In this document: one piece after another, positions 1 to 11,287 of the stretch | Position numbering within the stretch: position 1 is the first letter of the stretch | Layout: every line of letters begins with the position of its first letter | Assembly (NCBI GenBank): GCA_023079485.1 | Contig: CM041090.1 | Coordinates: 9,918,519 to 9,982,518, forward strand | Source: Archilochus colubris | Lineage: Eukaryota > Chordata > Aves > Apodiformes > Trochilidae | DNA length: 64,000 bases | Direction: 5' to 3' | Program-made: the position numbers and the translations under genes | The notes under the pieces: model-generated | The model's database searches: none | Told to the model about the DNA's origin: nothing | The model's input: the letters and a program-made list of their open reading frames with translations, nothing else

Positions 1-972
1 TATATTTTTTCTCAAATTTGCTGACTATAAAATGCTTTCTCTATCCTCCTGCTTCTTTCAAGAAATTTATGACAATTTTCTACTTTTAATTACTTTCAAC
101 ACACCCCTTTTCTATATGCTACACTGAGTATGGAGGCATCCTACTTGCACATCCCCTGTATGCCAGGTTCAGTCATTTGACTCAGAAGAGCTCTCTATCT
201 CGATGAGATTTTACTTTTTCAGGGCTCTCACAAAATTGGCATATGCCTCTCAGCTATCAGATATTTTTTTTCTGTGAAATTACTTTCTCTTTGTTCATTC
301 ATTTCAGGCTTGTTTTCCATTTGTGATGCTAGACCTTCTGCAACCATCCCATGAGCCTGCTAGCAGTCTGGACTTTGTGCATGCCATATGTAGCTACACC
401 ACAACCACTCACACTTAGCCAAACACCAACTTTCATTTTGTAATGAGTCCCTTTCCCCCTGACCAAAACAAGGAGTCATATGGAACCTCTAGTACTCTTT
501 CAGGTAGGAAATATTTTGACAACATTTTGATGATTAAGTCAGGTAAGTACACACTCCATTCAAATTCTCCTTCTTGCCACACTTACACACTCCCAGCACA
601 GGCAAGGAAGGAGTAGACTGGATTGCCTTTAGCATTATCACTGGTCCATTGTTTCATCCTTGAACTGTAGAACAATAATTTATAATACAGCATTCCCTAA
701 TCCTTCTCCTGAAACTGCTGAACCAATGCAATTGAAAAATCTGCAGTTTTAAAAGGGGTCCTTTAAAAAATCAGTCTGAAAAAAACAGTATTTTGATACT
801 TTTATAAGCAATTAGATGTCCTGTAACTGGAAACGTTAAAGAATAATAATATGTCTTTCTGTATGTCTATTACCCAAATACAGAAATACACACTCAAGTG
901 TGTGTGTATATATGTACATATACTTCTGAACTATATGCCTATGTACATAGACACACACACATACGTGTAGTT
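1..972. other. AT-rich intergenic DNA, no gene recognised
   Basis: No exon, RNA gene or named repeat was recognised. The short open frames here have no family resemblance. The only structure is the TG/CA inverted repeat near 899-965, listed separately. Confidence 0.5.
899..965. repeat. Imperfect TG/TA inverted repeat
   Basis: A TG-rich then TATATGTACATA arm (from about 899) is followed, after a loop of roughly 20 bases, by TATGTACATAG and a CA-run (to about 965). The arms are reverse complements with a few mismatches, so the stretch can fold as a hairpin. It is probably a microsatellite-derived palindrome. Confidence 0.6.
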
Positions 973-1345
973 CAGAAACACATTAAAATCAGTTATACTG
1001 GTATATTATTTGCTCCAGGTAAACTAACTAACTATGTTGATAAGGATTTAAACTCTTCTGCTGATAAACTTACAAAGGTTTTTCTCAAGCTAGTTTTTTG
1101 CCAAGGCAGATCTTGGTCACAGCTGAGCATTCTGGGTGATCCTCGCACCCTATTTGATGATAAAGTGGGACTTTCCAGATTAAAAGAACAAAATTACAAC
1201 AATACATATTTGTGCTCCTGATATATTTGAAGCCAGAAATGAAAAAAAAAGGTACCATTAGGGTAGCTCAGTGGAAGGTATGGAAAATCTCTGGAAACAG
1301 ATAACATTCTCTGTTGCTGAGCCCCATTCTGCACTTAAACTCTGT
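973..1345. repeat. Diverged local repeat pair 1, copy A
   Basis: This interval aligns by eye, with many substitutions and small gaps, to 10401-10765. Shared islands include the start (CAGAAACA... then ATTATTTG), GGGTGATC near the middle, CTGATATATTTGA, and CTCTGGAA.CAGATA followed by a TTCTCTG.. stretch. Both copies have the same orientation. I cannot name the family; it may be an old interspersed repeat or an old segmental duplication. Confidence 0.6.
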
Positions 1346-3714
1346 TAATCCCTTCAAAAAGACAACTGCCAGTGCATATACTGATATGTACACAGTGAGG
1401 AGGAGATGACACATAGTATAGAAACTCCCCAGGAACAGCCAGAATAAAAAAAACAAAGAGCAAAATCAAACAGTTTCAATCATGCTGCTCTAACAAGGTT
1501 GAATTTTGCTTTTAGAAGCAAGACCCTTGCTCACCCAAACTGCAGCCCCCTAACTCCTGTGCAACTCACTGCAGATGGGAGAGCCCAGAAACTGCAGTCT
1601 CAGCAGGCAAGCTGGACTGCTCCATGAAGTGGAAAAGAATTAGTGGTTAAGGAACCAGCAGACTGCAGACAGCCAAGGGCTAGAAGAACCTCTTGATATG
1701 GGTCATTTTGCCAGTAAGAGTCAGGTTCTGACATCACCTGATTTGCAGCAGCAAGAGCTAAAAGGTTTTATGCAGGACACAAGATCAGTTGGGAGAGAAG
1801 GTATGAGCTGGACAGGGGCTGCTGAGGAAGATGGTAACAGGGGTGTCCTATAGAAAAGCAGACTCACGGCAGTGAGGTGCGTACAAAGTCACAATTTCTA
1901 ACACAAGAACAAGCTAAAGCTCTTGTTCCCCGCAGTGGAACATAGCAGCATCTGGTCTTGGCAACTGCAGTGCCACCTTCTTCATTGCCATCATTAAACT
2001 GCTTGTTATTCTCATTACACTGCATTTTTAGGCCTGTATTTTAGCTTCTATTTCTCTATTTCATCCCATGACATTTCCCTGTCTTGCCCTCCAATGTCTT
2101 TCTTTACCTCTCATTTCTCATTCAGTATTAAACTTTACCTTCTGATCACTCTTATTGCTCACCCTTGCTACCATTAGCCCCTGCTAACAAACAAATGGCT
2201 TCTGCTTTCTCTTCTGCTGTCCCCCTTTTCAGAAGAAGTTTCTGAAGCACCTCTGGAGCTATTATATTTTTCACCTAAAATCACTCCTTAAAAATCCCCC
2301 TTTTCAGGGATGCCAGCAGCAGTCAGGCTGCCAGTGTGCTAAAGCTGCTACCAACCAGCACACAAAGAGCAAGGGAAAGCAAGAGCCAATCCGGGGGTGA
2401 AAAGAACCCAAGTGAGGAGCTAAAAAAGAGTACATGGGAAAAAGCAGCAGAGTCTGAAAGAAAAAAAAAACAAACTAAAAAAAACAGAGGCGGGGAGCAA
2501 CAACCTGAGGAAAAGTGGCAGAGCTGGGGCCATGGGAAAGAGAAAGGTTGTGTAGGCTGCTGAAACAATGGTGTGGGAAAGGGAGGTGGAGAATGGGAGT
2601 GGAAAAGAAGCAAAGTGTCATTCAGTGAAGTAAAGACTGAGAAGAACAGGTTCAATTAAATTAGTACAGAGAGGAATATGCAAAACTATCCAGTACATTA
2701 CCACAGATATCTAAAGAGGAAAGCAATTAAGTGTGCTGCAGTCACTCGAGCACTGGAACTCACCCCTTACTATGTGACCAAACACGTCTCTGCTTTTCCT
2801 CCGGTAGCTGTAGCCAGAAAGGCCATGGGCTTGTGATTTTCTAAGTATCCTGTTTCTAAGTATTCCTCTTGATACTGTCAGGGAGCAGAGAGGGACAGAA
2901 AAGAGAGCTGGGAGCCAAGGGCAATAGTTACATGTCAGGGGCCTCACCAGCCAGCACCCATCACCAGCTGTGGAGGGTGAAGGCCCGGAGATGGTGGCCT
3001 GGCTAAGAAGGCAGACCCTCAGGCAGAGCCTCGGGGACATCGTCTGGCAGATGGGCCTGGCTGGGCTGGGCTGAGGGGAGATAGACACCAGGAGGCTGAC
3101 ATGGGGTCCTGGGCTGTGGGCGAGGAGGGTGAAGCCCCAGGGGAGTGGCCAGGGATGGCTGGTGCCCTGTTAGTGCCTTCAGGGCCTGAGGGCCATGCCC
3201 TCTGCTAATGGGCTGAGGGGCCTTCTTACCTTAACACTGAATGTATCAACAGGCTGCTGCAAGAACACTCACAGAACAACCTTCACCAACATGAGGATGT
3301 GGGGATGAGACTCTGAAGCTTGAAAACAAGGAAGAAAGGGAGCAAAGAAAATTTTAGAACACCATTGTCATTATATTGATAACTAGGTGTGCCTGGCTTT
3401 TCATGAGTCTTACAGTTACCTCGTGTTTATCTGCTCAGTTACTGGTGCTAATAGCAATGTTCTTGCCATTCTTGCCACTCTGTGCACCTTCTTTCAACCC
3501 TGCATCCTTCATCTCCTTGTATAAGCCTGATTCATTCATTCCTGCCATTGCTCACCAAATAGCACAGCCAGAACTGTCTGTAACAGCCCTGCTTGCTTGG
3601 TACACAGCCCCCAGGCAACCTCTTGGCTGCTGTTCACCTTGTTATATCCTTTTCGTATTCCCTCCACTAGTACCCCCCTGCCAAACTGATGACAGCCACT
3701 CTAGTGCCTGCAAA
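1346..3714. other. Intergenic DNA with a GC-rich interval at 2930-3230
   Basis: No exon was recognised. A GC-rich stretch around 2930-3230 is open in some frames (a minus-strand frame spans 2711-3088) but is low in CpG and resembles no protein family I know. Purine-rich DNA around 2450-2600 gives a lysine/glutamate-rich frame that looks compositional. Confidence 0.45.
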
Positions 3715-4050
3715 ATCATAGAATCATAGACTGGTTTGGGTTGGAGGGGACTTTAAAAGATCATCCAGTTCCAATCCCCCTGCATGAGCAAGGACATCTC
3801 CCACCAGACCAGGATGCTCAAAGCCCCATCCAACACTTCCAGGGAGGGGATATTCATAGCTTCTTTGGGTGACCTGTTCCAGTGTCTCACCACCCTCACA
3901 GTACAGAATTTCTTCCTGATGTCTAACCTGAATGTACCCTCTTTCTGCTTTGGAAATGTCACTTCATGTCCTGTCACTACATGCCCTTATAAAAAGTTCC
4001 CCTCTGGCTTTCCTGTAGGCCCTCTTCAGGTACTGGAAGTCTGCTGTATT
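3715..4050 (-). mobile_element. CR1 LINE 3' fragment, minus orientation
   Basis: The interval opens with the reverse complement of a CR1 tail (two TCATAGAAT-like units), then GGTTTGGGTTGGAGGGGAC, the complement of the conserved CR1 3' end. The body continues as complement of the last part of ORF2 and 3' UTR (for example GACCTGTTCCAGTGTCTCACC). It is 5'-truncated. It abuts a second CR1 tail in the opposite orientation. Confidence 0.85.
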
Positions 4051-4055
4051 TGCAC

Positions 4056-4105
4056 TAGAGAGCTTTAAAGTCCCTTCAAACCCAAACCATTCTATGACTC
4101 TATGA
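4056..4105 (+). mobile_element. CR1 3' tail, plus orientation, joined to the preceding CR1
   Basis: GCTTTAAAGTCCCTTCAAAC followed by CCAAACCATTCTATGACTC and TATGA is a CR1 3' end on the plus strand. It matches the subfamily of the minus-oriented tail at 3715, so the 3715-4105 block has CR1 tails at both ends forming terminal inverted repeats of about 45 bp. Confidence 0.75.
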
Positions 4106-4172
4106 AACAATTACATATAGGAATATTCAAAAGACCCACAAATTTGTTTTCCAGAGCCTGTTCAAGTATCCA

Positions 4173-4216
4173 GAAAATGGAGAATGGACAGAAAATGGAG
4201 GATGGACAGACAATGA
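4173..4216. repeat. 18-bp tandem repeat, two full units plus a partial
   Basis: Units GAAAATGGAGAATGGACA (4173-4190) and GAAAATGGAGGATGGACA (4191-4208) differ by one base and are followed by a partial unit beginning GACAATG. Confidence 0.85.
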
Positions 4217-4599
4217 GAGTCTCTGAAAAGGTGGGTGCCTCCATATCATGGGGGGTTTTTGTGGCAGGCAAAGAACCCAGACTCTCTTCCTAAAACCTCT
4301 TGTCTGACTTACTGCACACCTTCCCTCATGTGCTGTAGGTAGCAAGGATCCTACTGCATAGCCCTGGAACATTTCAAGAGAATATCCATCCTGGGAACTG
4401 TGTGTGTCAAGTCATGTGGAATACCTTGTTTCTTTTAAAAAAAAAGTGCTGCAAAACTACCAAAAAAATGTACATGTGTCTTCATAACAACGTGCACAAA
4501 AATCATTGTCAGTGGTGAATCACTTAGCTCCCTTGACTGATCTTATGATACCAACTCTAGCAGAATAACCAACAGTGGCAGCCTGTTGCTATTTCTGAA

Positions 4600-5260
4600 C
4601 CAACCCAGCATCAACCAGGGTGAGGCTCAAGCATGGGAGATGCCATTTCTGCCACTGGAGAACAGTCCTGAACACAGCTTCTCCCTGCCTCCCCTGCTCC
4701 CCCCATCACCATGACCTCTCCTCCACTCCCTCTACCCTCAGTTCCACCTCTTCGCACCCCAGCAGCTCTCCAGCACTGAGCTCCCCTCCTCCTGGATATA
4801 TGAATCCTTGTGCCAATGCCCCTAACCCCAGGTTTGACCCCTTTTCGTCTCCAGACCCTGCTTCCACACAGGCAAAATTTCAACCCAGCAAATCCTCACC
4901 TCCCAAAGCCATCCTTGCATCGGCTCGCCCAGCAAATCCTGGTTTCCAGCTTCCCAAGTGCCCATCAGATCTCCCCCCGCTTCTGCTCTTCCCGCTTCCC
5001 CCTGCACCAGCCAGGTCTTTGCTGCCTCCCTCCCACTGCCTGACTCCTCCCTCAGTCTCCTCACTCAGACCCCCGCACCGAACACACTTCCGAGCCCAGC
5101 TCATCGGAGCTCTCTCTGCTTCTCCTTCCAAGCCTCCCACACAGCCCCGCAGCTTCTCGCTCTCAGCTCTGTACCCAGCTAGTCCCAGACTCTGCATTTC
5201 AGCTCCTCTAGCTATTTTAGTGTCTCCCAAACTATACTGACACATTTTCCTTTCCCTCCC
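4600..5260. other. C/T-rich interval open in several frames, not called as a gene
   Basis: The plus strand is strongly pyrimidine-rich with few A-rich stops. This leaves a 206-codon plus-strand frame (4620-5240, rich in Ser, Pro, Leu, Ala) and overlapping open frames on both strands (for example minus 4880-5245). No domain, signal peptide or known repeat family was recognised. Openness in several frames argues for composition rather than coding. Confidence 0.5.
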
Positions 5261-6659
5261 ACATCGATTTTCACACTACTCATCAAGGCACAGTTTCTTC
5301 CTGCAGATTTTGTTCTTTGGGCTTATTTTGCCAGTGATCCCCAGCACTTTCCTCCCGCCCCCCCCCGCAGAAAAATTGCTCATCCTTCCCATGTTATTTA
5401 AAATTGGGGTGGTTTACTCCATCGTGCCACTTCAGTCCAGGAAAGGTTTCCCTGAGAAGGTACAAGAGGAATCCCTTTAACCTCATTTCTCAAATGCCTT
5501 TTCCAAAATGCAAAGGACCTGAACTTCTTAGAGGAAAGGTCACCAGAACCATTTAAGATGAGAAAAAAGAGCACAGTTTCCAAAACACCCTGTACAAAAA
5601 ACTATATAATAGTTTTGCTCAAAGGCTTTTAAAAATTACCCTGAGGCAGATACCTAGCATGGAAAATTACAGCTTAAACAATATAAATTTGATTAAACCT
5701 TAAGCAGCTGCAAACTGTATTGAAATGAAAAGAATGAAGATGAATATTACCCTTTGCAAAGTCAGAAAGTGAATGAAAGCCTCTGTCTCTTTGTTTCAGG
5801 CACCAGAATTCCTGTAGCATCAACTTTTAGCTGTATGTTAAACTGTGTTGTTCTTAACTGAGGACAGCTATAGTAAAGAAAAACAGTGTGCCAAAATAAA
5901 CTCCTCTGTGGATTCACTTCATCATGGTGTGATTTCAAAACCTCAGTAATGTCTCAGTTTATTTCTGGAGACATTTGATGACAATTTCTAAATATACACA
6001 TGAAAAAACAACAGCTTTGTGACAAAGAAATCTCTGGAGACTTGACTATGCTATGAAAATCATGGTAACATCAAAAGCTACTGACAATCCAATTTTACTC
6101 ACCAACCAGACAACCTCAGTGGAAATTTTTTCACCCCTCTGAGTAATAGTAAATAGAAAATAAAGATTTTGAAATAGAAAGATCATTCCAAAGAGACACA
6201 TTATCTTGATTGAATGCCTAAGTCTGCAAAGGAATAAGGAGAGAGGCTTTTGTCTTCTCCTTACCTGGATTTCAAGGCTGGGTAAAGTGTTTCTGCATCC
6301 ACATAGATATTTTCCCAGGAAAGTATCTGAAGCATTCTATATTTACAGTATTTGCTTTAATTTTGATTAAATGCCCAGCTAAAAGATGCCAGTGTTTCCC
6401 TGTGAATTATTAGGTGAGCATCTCCTCAACCTGTGTGAAGTTGCACGGTAGAAGGAAATGTGCTGTGTCTGTCTCTGGGTGTAATGAGGAGCATTTAACC
6501 ACTCCCTGTGTACAGTCTACAGCAACTGCCAGAGCCTGCCAAGTGCTTCAGGAGCAGCCTGCCAAGAGGCTGCCTGCTAAGAAGCCAAGAAGGAGGATGG
6601 TTGGGAATATGAGGCTAAAGGTAATTTGGCTGAGAGTAAGTGTGATGTGATAATGTATC
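5261..6659. other. Intergenic DNA, nothing recognised
   Basis: AT-rich sequence without exon, RNA gene or repeat that I can identify, apart from a short C-run near 5358. Confidence 0.5.
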
Positions 6660-7100
6660 TTATTTTTAGGTGAGGAACAAGAGGAAAGATCGATTCAAGC
6701 CCAATGGTCGCTATCCAAGAAGATTCCAATAAACCCTGGGAACTGGAAGGTAAGTTCTCATGGGAAACATGGCTAAAGCAGAAGGAATTCAGTAGAGTTG
6801 GCAGTTCCCTAAAGAAATGATGTTTAGGGTACAAACACAAACAATCCCACACTGTAGGAGGATAGGAAGTATAATCAGAGATCAATCTGGCTAAGCAACA
6901 CAGTCTTCAATGACCTGAAACACAAGAAGGAAATGTACACGAAGTGGAAACCAGGTCAAGCTCCTAAGGACAAGTATGAAAGAATAGTACAGGATACTGA
7001 AACCAAGACAGAAAGGATAAAGTACAAGTATAACTATAAAAAAGCAGTGGGCATAAGAGATGGCAAGAAAACAAATCTGCAAGGAAAATAAAACTTCATG
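6660..7100 (+). mobile_element. Old, decayed CR1-type ORF2 fragment (endonuclease-RT linker)
   Basis: Broken plus-strand frames carry peptides such as FLKETMFRVQTQTIPH (about 6805-6855) and DLKHKKEMYTKWKPGQAPK (about 6910-6970). These resemble the linker between endonuclease and reverse transcriptase in CR1 ORF2, where an RVQEQxIP-like motif is followed by a LRHKKxxYxxWKQGxxxxEEYR-like motif. Stops and frameshifts are frequent and there is no 3' tail, so this is an old internal fragment. The upstream part (6660-6750) is a weaker match. Confidence 0.6.
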
Positions 7101-8507
7101 ATGGATCACTTGCAGAAGGTTGCAGTATGTTTCCCATCGCTCTTCATAAAAGGGTGATCTGTAATTACATGACTAAACTCCACAAGAATCCATCTCAAAT
7201 GGGAAAAGTGCAGGTCTCAGATTAATTTGGAAATACTGCAGTTCACCTCATCCTCAAATGTGCCTTTAGAGCTGGTCTCCAGAAGAGCTCTCTATTAGTT
7301 CTGGACTGTACTAACTATGCCTTGACTGTGATGGGAACCTACACCCCTGCAGAGATAAAGATTGCTATACAATAGGCTGCTAAATTTACATTAAATGAGT
7401 CCTATGCATAGTGACAGCTGAGCCTGAGGAAATAAATGCACGTGAGGATCCCTTGAGACCAGAGTGTCAGAAGTTCTGTAAGAAATGTGTGAAAAGGTCA
7501 ATACAGTGCTCATCTAAGAAATGAGGAAGAGGGATCTTTATATTTTTTTATATAAAAGAGAGGGATCTATGAAATCAGAAAAAGCAATTCAATACCTTAG
7601 GACCAATCTTGTGGAAATCTTTTTCCAATGTCTGTCCCAAACTCTCTTGCAGCTCACTGATGATAAAAAGGTTGTTCAACTCTAACAGATATGTAAACAG
7701 AAAATGGGCTTATCCTACACATAGCATCCTGGTCAAGAGCAGGAAGGGTATTTTATGAGGTAAGCTGGAGCTTCTGAACCTGACTCATTACCTGCTGACA
7801 GTAATAGCAAGTAGATCACACAAAAAAGCTGTAGGTCTGATTCAGGACATGGTAGCTACCTCGAGTTCTGCATCAGCAGCTTGGTCTAAACTGTCTTTTA
7901 GTTCCTTTCACACCATCATTTGTACCTCAAAACTAAGACTTTGCAGTCTGCAATACAGTTAAGTGTTTAGTTTGGGAGATGCAAATCAGACTGCATCAAT
8001 AGACCACACTGACAGCCTAAAGATGGATGTCACTGGTACTCACCTTGCCAAAGAGCAGGGCAACATCCTAAGAACCAAGTCCACAGCACAAACCTGATGT
8101 GTTTAATACTTGTAAAGCCTAAAAGTGGTATGGTTTCTACTAAAAAATCCAAAAGTGTAAGAGGTTTTTTAACACTAAAGTTTCTGATTTTATGCTTTCT
8201 GTGGGAATAGCACTATGTCAACTACTGTCCACTTAAACAGAAAGGAAGAAAAGCCACAGAAATTCACTGGAAGTTGCTCCCTAATACATGTGTTTGTTGC
8301 CTATGACTTATTAATCTTCTCATGGATGATGGACAGTTATCAACTATTTCAGTAAATCACAATTTAATAAGCTTTTAAGACTGAGTAGTATCCATGTAAT
8401 CTTTGTATTGTATCTTGTCAGGCAGAGTAACACCTCATCAGCTAGAACCACCAGCACATCAGTTACACACATCCATGCATACCTAAGTAATGTTGGTAAA
8501 CATGGAA
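7101..8507. other. Intergenic DNA, nothing recognised
   Basis: No coding exon, RNA gene or clear repeat family was identified. Confidence 0.5.
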
Positions 8508-8758
8508 AGGGTGAGTGACAGGAGGATGGAACCAGACTCTTCTCAGGGATGTCCAATGATAGGACAAGGGGTAATGGGGGCAAGTTGGAGCACAGGAGGT
8601 TTGCATAAATATAAAAAAAAAGCTTTTTCATTGTGAGGGTGACAGAACACTGGAACAGGCTGCCCAGGGAGTTGTGGAGACATTTAAAGCCCACCTGAAT
8701 GCATTCCTGTGTGACCTACACTACCTGAGCCTGCTCTGGCAGGGGGGTTGGGATAGAT
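8508..8758 (+). mobile_element. CR1 LINE 3' fragment, plus orientation, tail lost
   Basis: GTGACAGGAGGATGGAACC, then GATAGGACAAGGGGTAATGG, GTGAGGGTGACAGAACACTG, GAACAGGCTGCCCAGGGAG and CTGGCAGGGGGGTTGGGAT follow the order of a CR1 ORF2 end and 3' UTR. Mutations interrupt the frame, and the terminal ATTCTATG repeat is not visible, so this is an older, worn copy. Confidence 0.85.
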
Positions 8759-10400
8759 AAGTTAAACTACCAACCAAAAGAACCTTTATAGAAGTATGAC
8801 TTACAGGCAACAGTCACCAGTTCTGACTGGTATTAAGACAGCAATACTTAGAGAAGACTCAGAAGACCACTGTTCTTATCTAAACGTGTAACTAAAAGAA
8901 AATTCCCACAGAAGAGGCCTGAATTACAAAGCAGTGCTGCTGATAAAACAAACTGATCTTGATGGAGTGTGCTCGTTACTGGAGAACCTGAGCAGAAGCC
9001 TCCAACATATCAGGATAAGAGGCTTTGGTAAATAAGGGTATTTTGCTTCCTGTATCTTTTGTTCACATGTTTACTAAAAGCATGGGGAAATATATTTATA
9101 GTACAGAAAAGGCATAAGCAGATCACAAAAAAAGGTGTTTTAACATGCTTACATTTGCAGATGTGAGAGAGATCATCAAATGCTGGTATTATTACAGAAC
9201 ATGATACAAACTGAAAAAAATCTTTTCATCTCAGTCTTTAAAAAAGCTTAGCTGCTCAGGAAGAGCTTCTTTAATTACTTTTTAAAAAAATTCTCTTCTA
9301 TTTCCACCTGTGTTGGGACAAGGAGAATGTAAAGCAAAGGATAAAAGTGCCCAATTGTTTTCTATTGTGGTGTCCTGTATTTCACTGTACCACAGTTCCA
9401 GCAAAGTTGAAATGTCCTGCTTGCCATGCACACAATCCCTGAAGGATTTATTTGAAAATTTCCATATCTTAAAAGACTTGACTTATTTAGAGAGATATAA
9501 AGCATTCAAAGATGGATGTTTTTTCATTAATTTCTACTGCTGTTCCTGGAGAAACATTGGTACCTTCCTGGTTCCCATCACAGAGGTATGTATGAGAGCT
9601 TGTCAGCGAAGTGAAGGAGAGCTTTAGTATGGCAGAAACATTCCTAGATCTAATGGGGCAAGAGACTTCTGTTATGTCCAGAAAAACTTACATCTGATTT
9701 AGTTGCTGCTTGGAACTATATACATGAGTTTGGGTTAAAACACACTTTTCAGAAAAGCACCCAAGTGTTCTTAATGATAAAGAATCCATCTTCAGTTCTT
9801 CTATCTTAACTCACCACTGCTTGTATCTTTCCTAATAAAAACTTTGACCCTTTTCCACACAGAATTTGCCCAAACTCAGTCACCAGTACCAGAATATTTT
9901 TAAACATTCTCCAGCCAGACTGAATGGGCTCGTGCCATCAAGCTTTTGTCTGCAAAGTACAAACAGAAGTTCTAGAGCTGGTGCCAGGAAAGAGCACATA
10001 TCAGTAACACAGAGAAACATTCGGCTTCATTAAGTGGGTGTTTGAAATGCAGTATTTGCCCAAAACGGAACATACAGGAGCCTAAAGGGTTGGCTTCATG
10101 CTCTCGGGTTGTATGGTGGCTTGTAGCAGGCATTAGTTTATCCTTTACCTTCAAAAATAGTGATCTAGAAAAAAATACATTGATCTTGCCTTGGAAATAG
10201 CAAATAATTTACAGTTTCAGGTGCAAAAAGTAAAATTCAAACTTGCACATTTTCAATCTGAGCAACTAAATTTGGGAAAGATCATAAGTAAAAAACCTCC
10301 TACAATGGAAAAAAGTTGTACAGCTTTTAAATTGAGGAGTATGTATATACTTTACCTCTATACATGGACAAACATAACATCTATACTCACATGGTAGTTT
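8759..10400. other. Intergenic DNA, nothing recognised
   Basis: AT-rich. The 105-codon frame at 9310-9627 has no recognisable family and no supporting splice context. Confidence 0.45.
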
Positions 10401-10765
10401 AGAAACATAATATCAGTTGCATGCAAACTGCTGTATTATTTGTCCTAAGGAAACTAATAAAAATGGTGATAAATATTTAACTCTAATGGAGATAAATTTG
10501 TAAGTGCAGGAATGTCTCAAACAAACATTTAGCAGGGAGAAATCTTGTTCACAGTCAAACAGGGTGATCTTCAGCACTTGATATGGAGATAAGGTTTTAA
10601 AATTACAATAATATGCATATATTCTACTGATATATTTGAGTGCTGAGGCAAATAGTTGAAGTGGTCGGGTTAGCTAATAAAAGACCAGCAAAACCTCTGG
10701 AATCAGATAGCAGGATTAGAGTTTGGGCTTCATTCTCTGCATAAACTCTCTTAAGCTCTAGAAGG
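10401..10765. repeat. Diverged local repeat pair 1, copy B
   Basis: This is the partner of 973-1345, in the same orientation about 9.4 kb away. Matching islands include TAGAAACATAATATCAGTT, ATTATTTG, AGGGTGATC, CTACTGATATATTTGAG and CCTCTGGAATCAGATAGC. A short fragment near 22600 (GAGTTTGGGCTTCACTCTTT) resembles its end and might mark a third copy. Confidence 0.6.
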
Positions 10766-10867
10766 TTGATTTGCCACACAGTTGTTCCATAACTCAAACC
10801 TTTTACAATTTTATTATTAAAAAAATGCAAAAGAAAGTGTATTTGGGTATATAATCACATTCTCTCA

Positions 10868-10962
10868 ATAGTTATAAAAACCCCCCAAAACCAAAAAAAA
10901 ACAACACCCCCCCCCAAAAAAAAAAGAAACAAAACCCAAAAAAAACAGAAAACCCCCCCACA
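10868..10962. repeat. A/C-only low-complexity tract
   Basis: Alternating runs of A and C (C-runs of up to 9) with almost no G or T for about 95 bases. This is simple low-complexity DNA. Confidence 0.85.
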
Positions 10963-11287
10963 AACTGATGATGCTCTGATGAGGTTTTGAAGAGGTATTT
11001 TTCTCTCCTGACAGGAGTAATATACACTTGCTAAAAAAGTGTAAAAAAAGCACTATTCACTAGAGAACATAAAAAGCAACAGCAAATATGTAGAGAAACC
11101 TCCACCATTCTACAATATGTCTCAAAAATTTAAAACTCATTAGATGATTAGCCTTTACATATCAGTTATTAGCACTGCCTCTTCTCAGGCCTTTATAAAT
11201 GTAGTGTTAGGCTGCTGTGAGCACTAATTCAGGTGTGTGATGTCCCACACATCAATTACTTGCCTTTGTCTTTATTGCATTCATCAG

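Noticed and set aside
2336..2563. Lys/Glu-rich 75-codon frame
   Set aside because: A purine-rich stretch produces such frames by composition; no family or transcript evidence.
4620..5240. 206-codon plus-strand frame as a gene
   Set aside because: Several frames on both strands are open in the same C/T-rich stretch, no domain is seen, and there is no supporting splice or promoter context.
6640..6760. Apparent exon bounded by TTTTTAG and a GTAAGT
   Set aside because: The sequence between and beyond reads better as decayed CR1; chance splice-like sites are common in AT-rich DNA.
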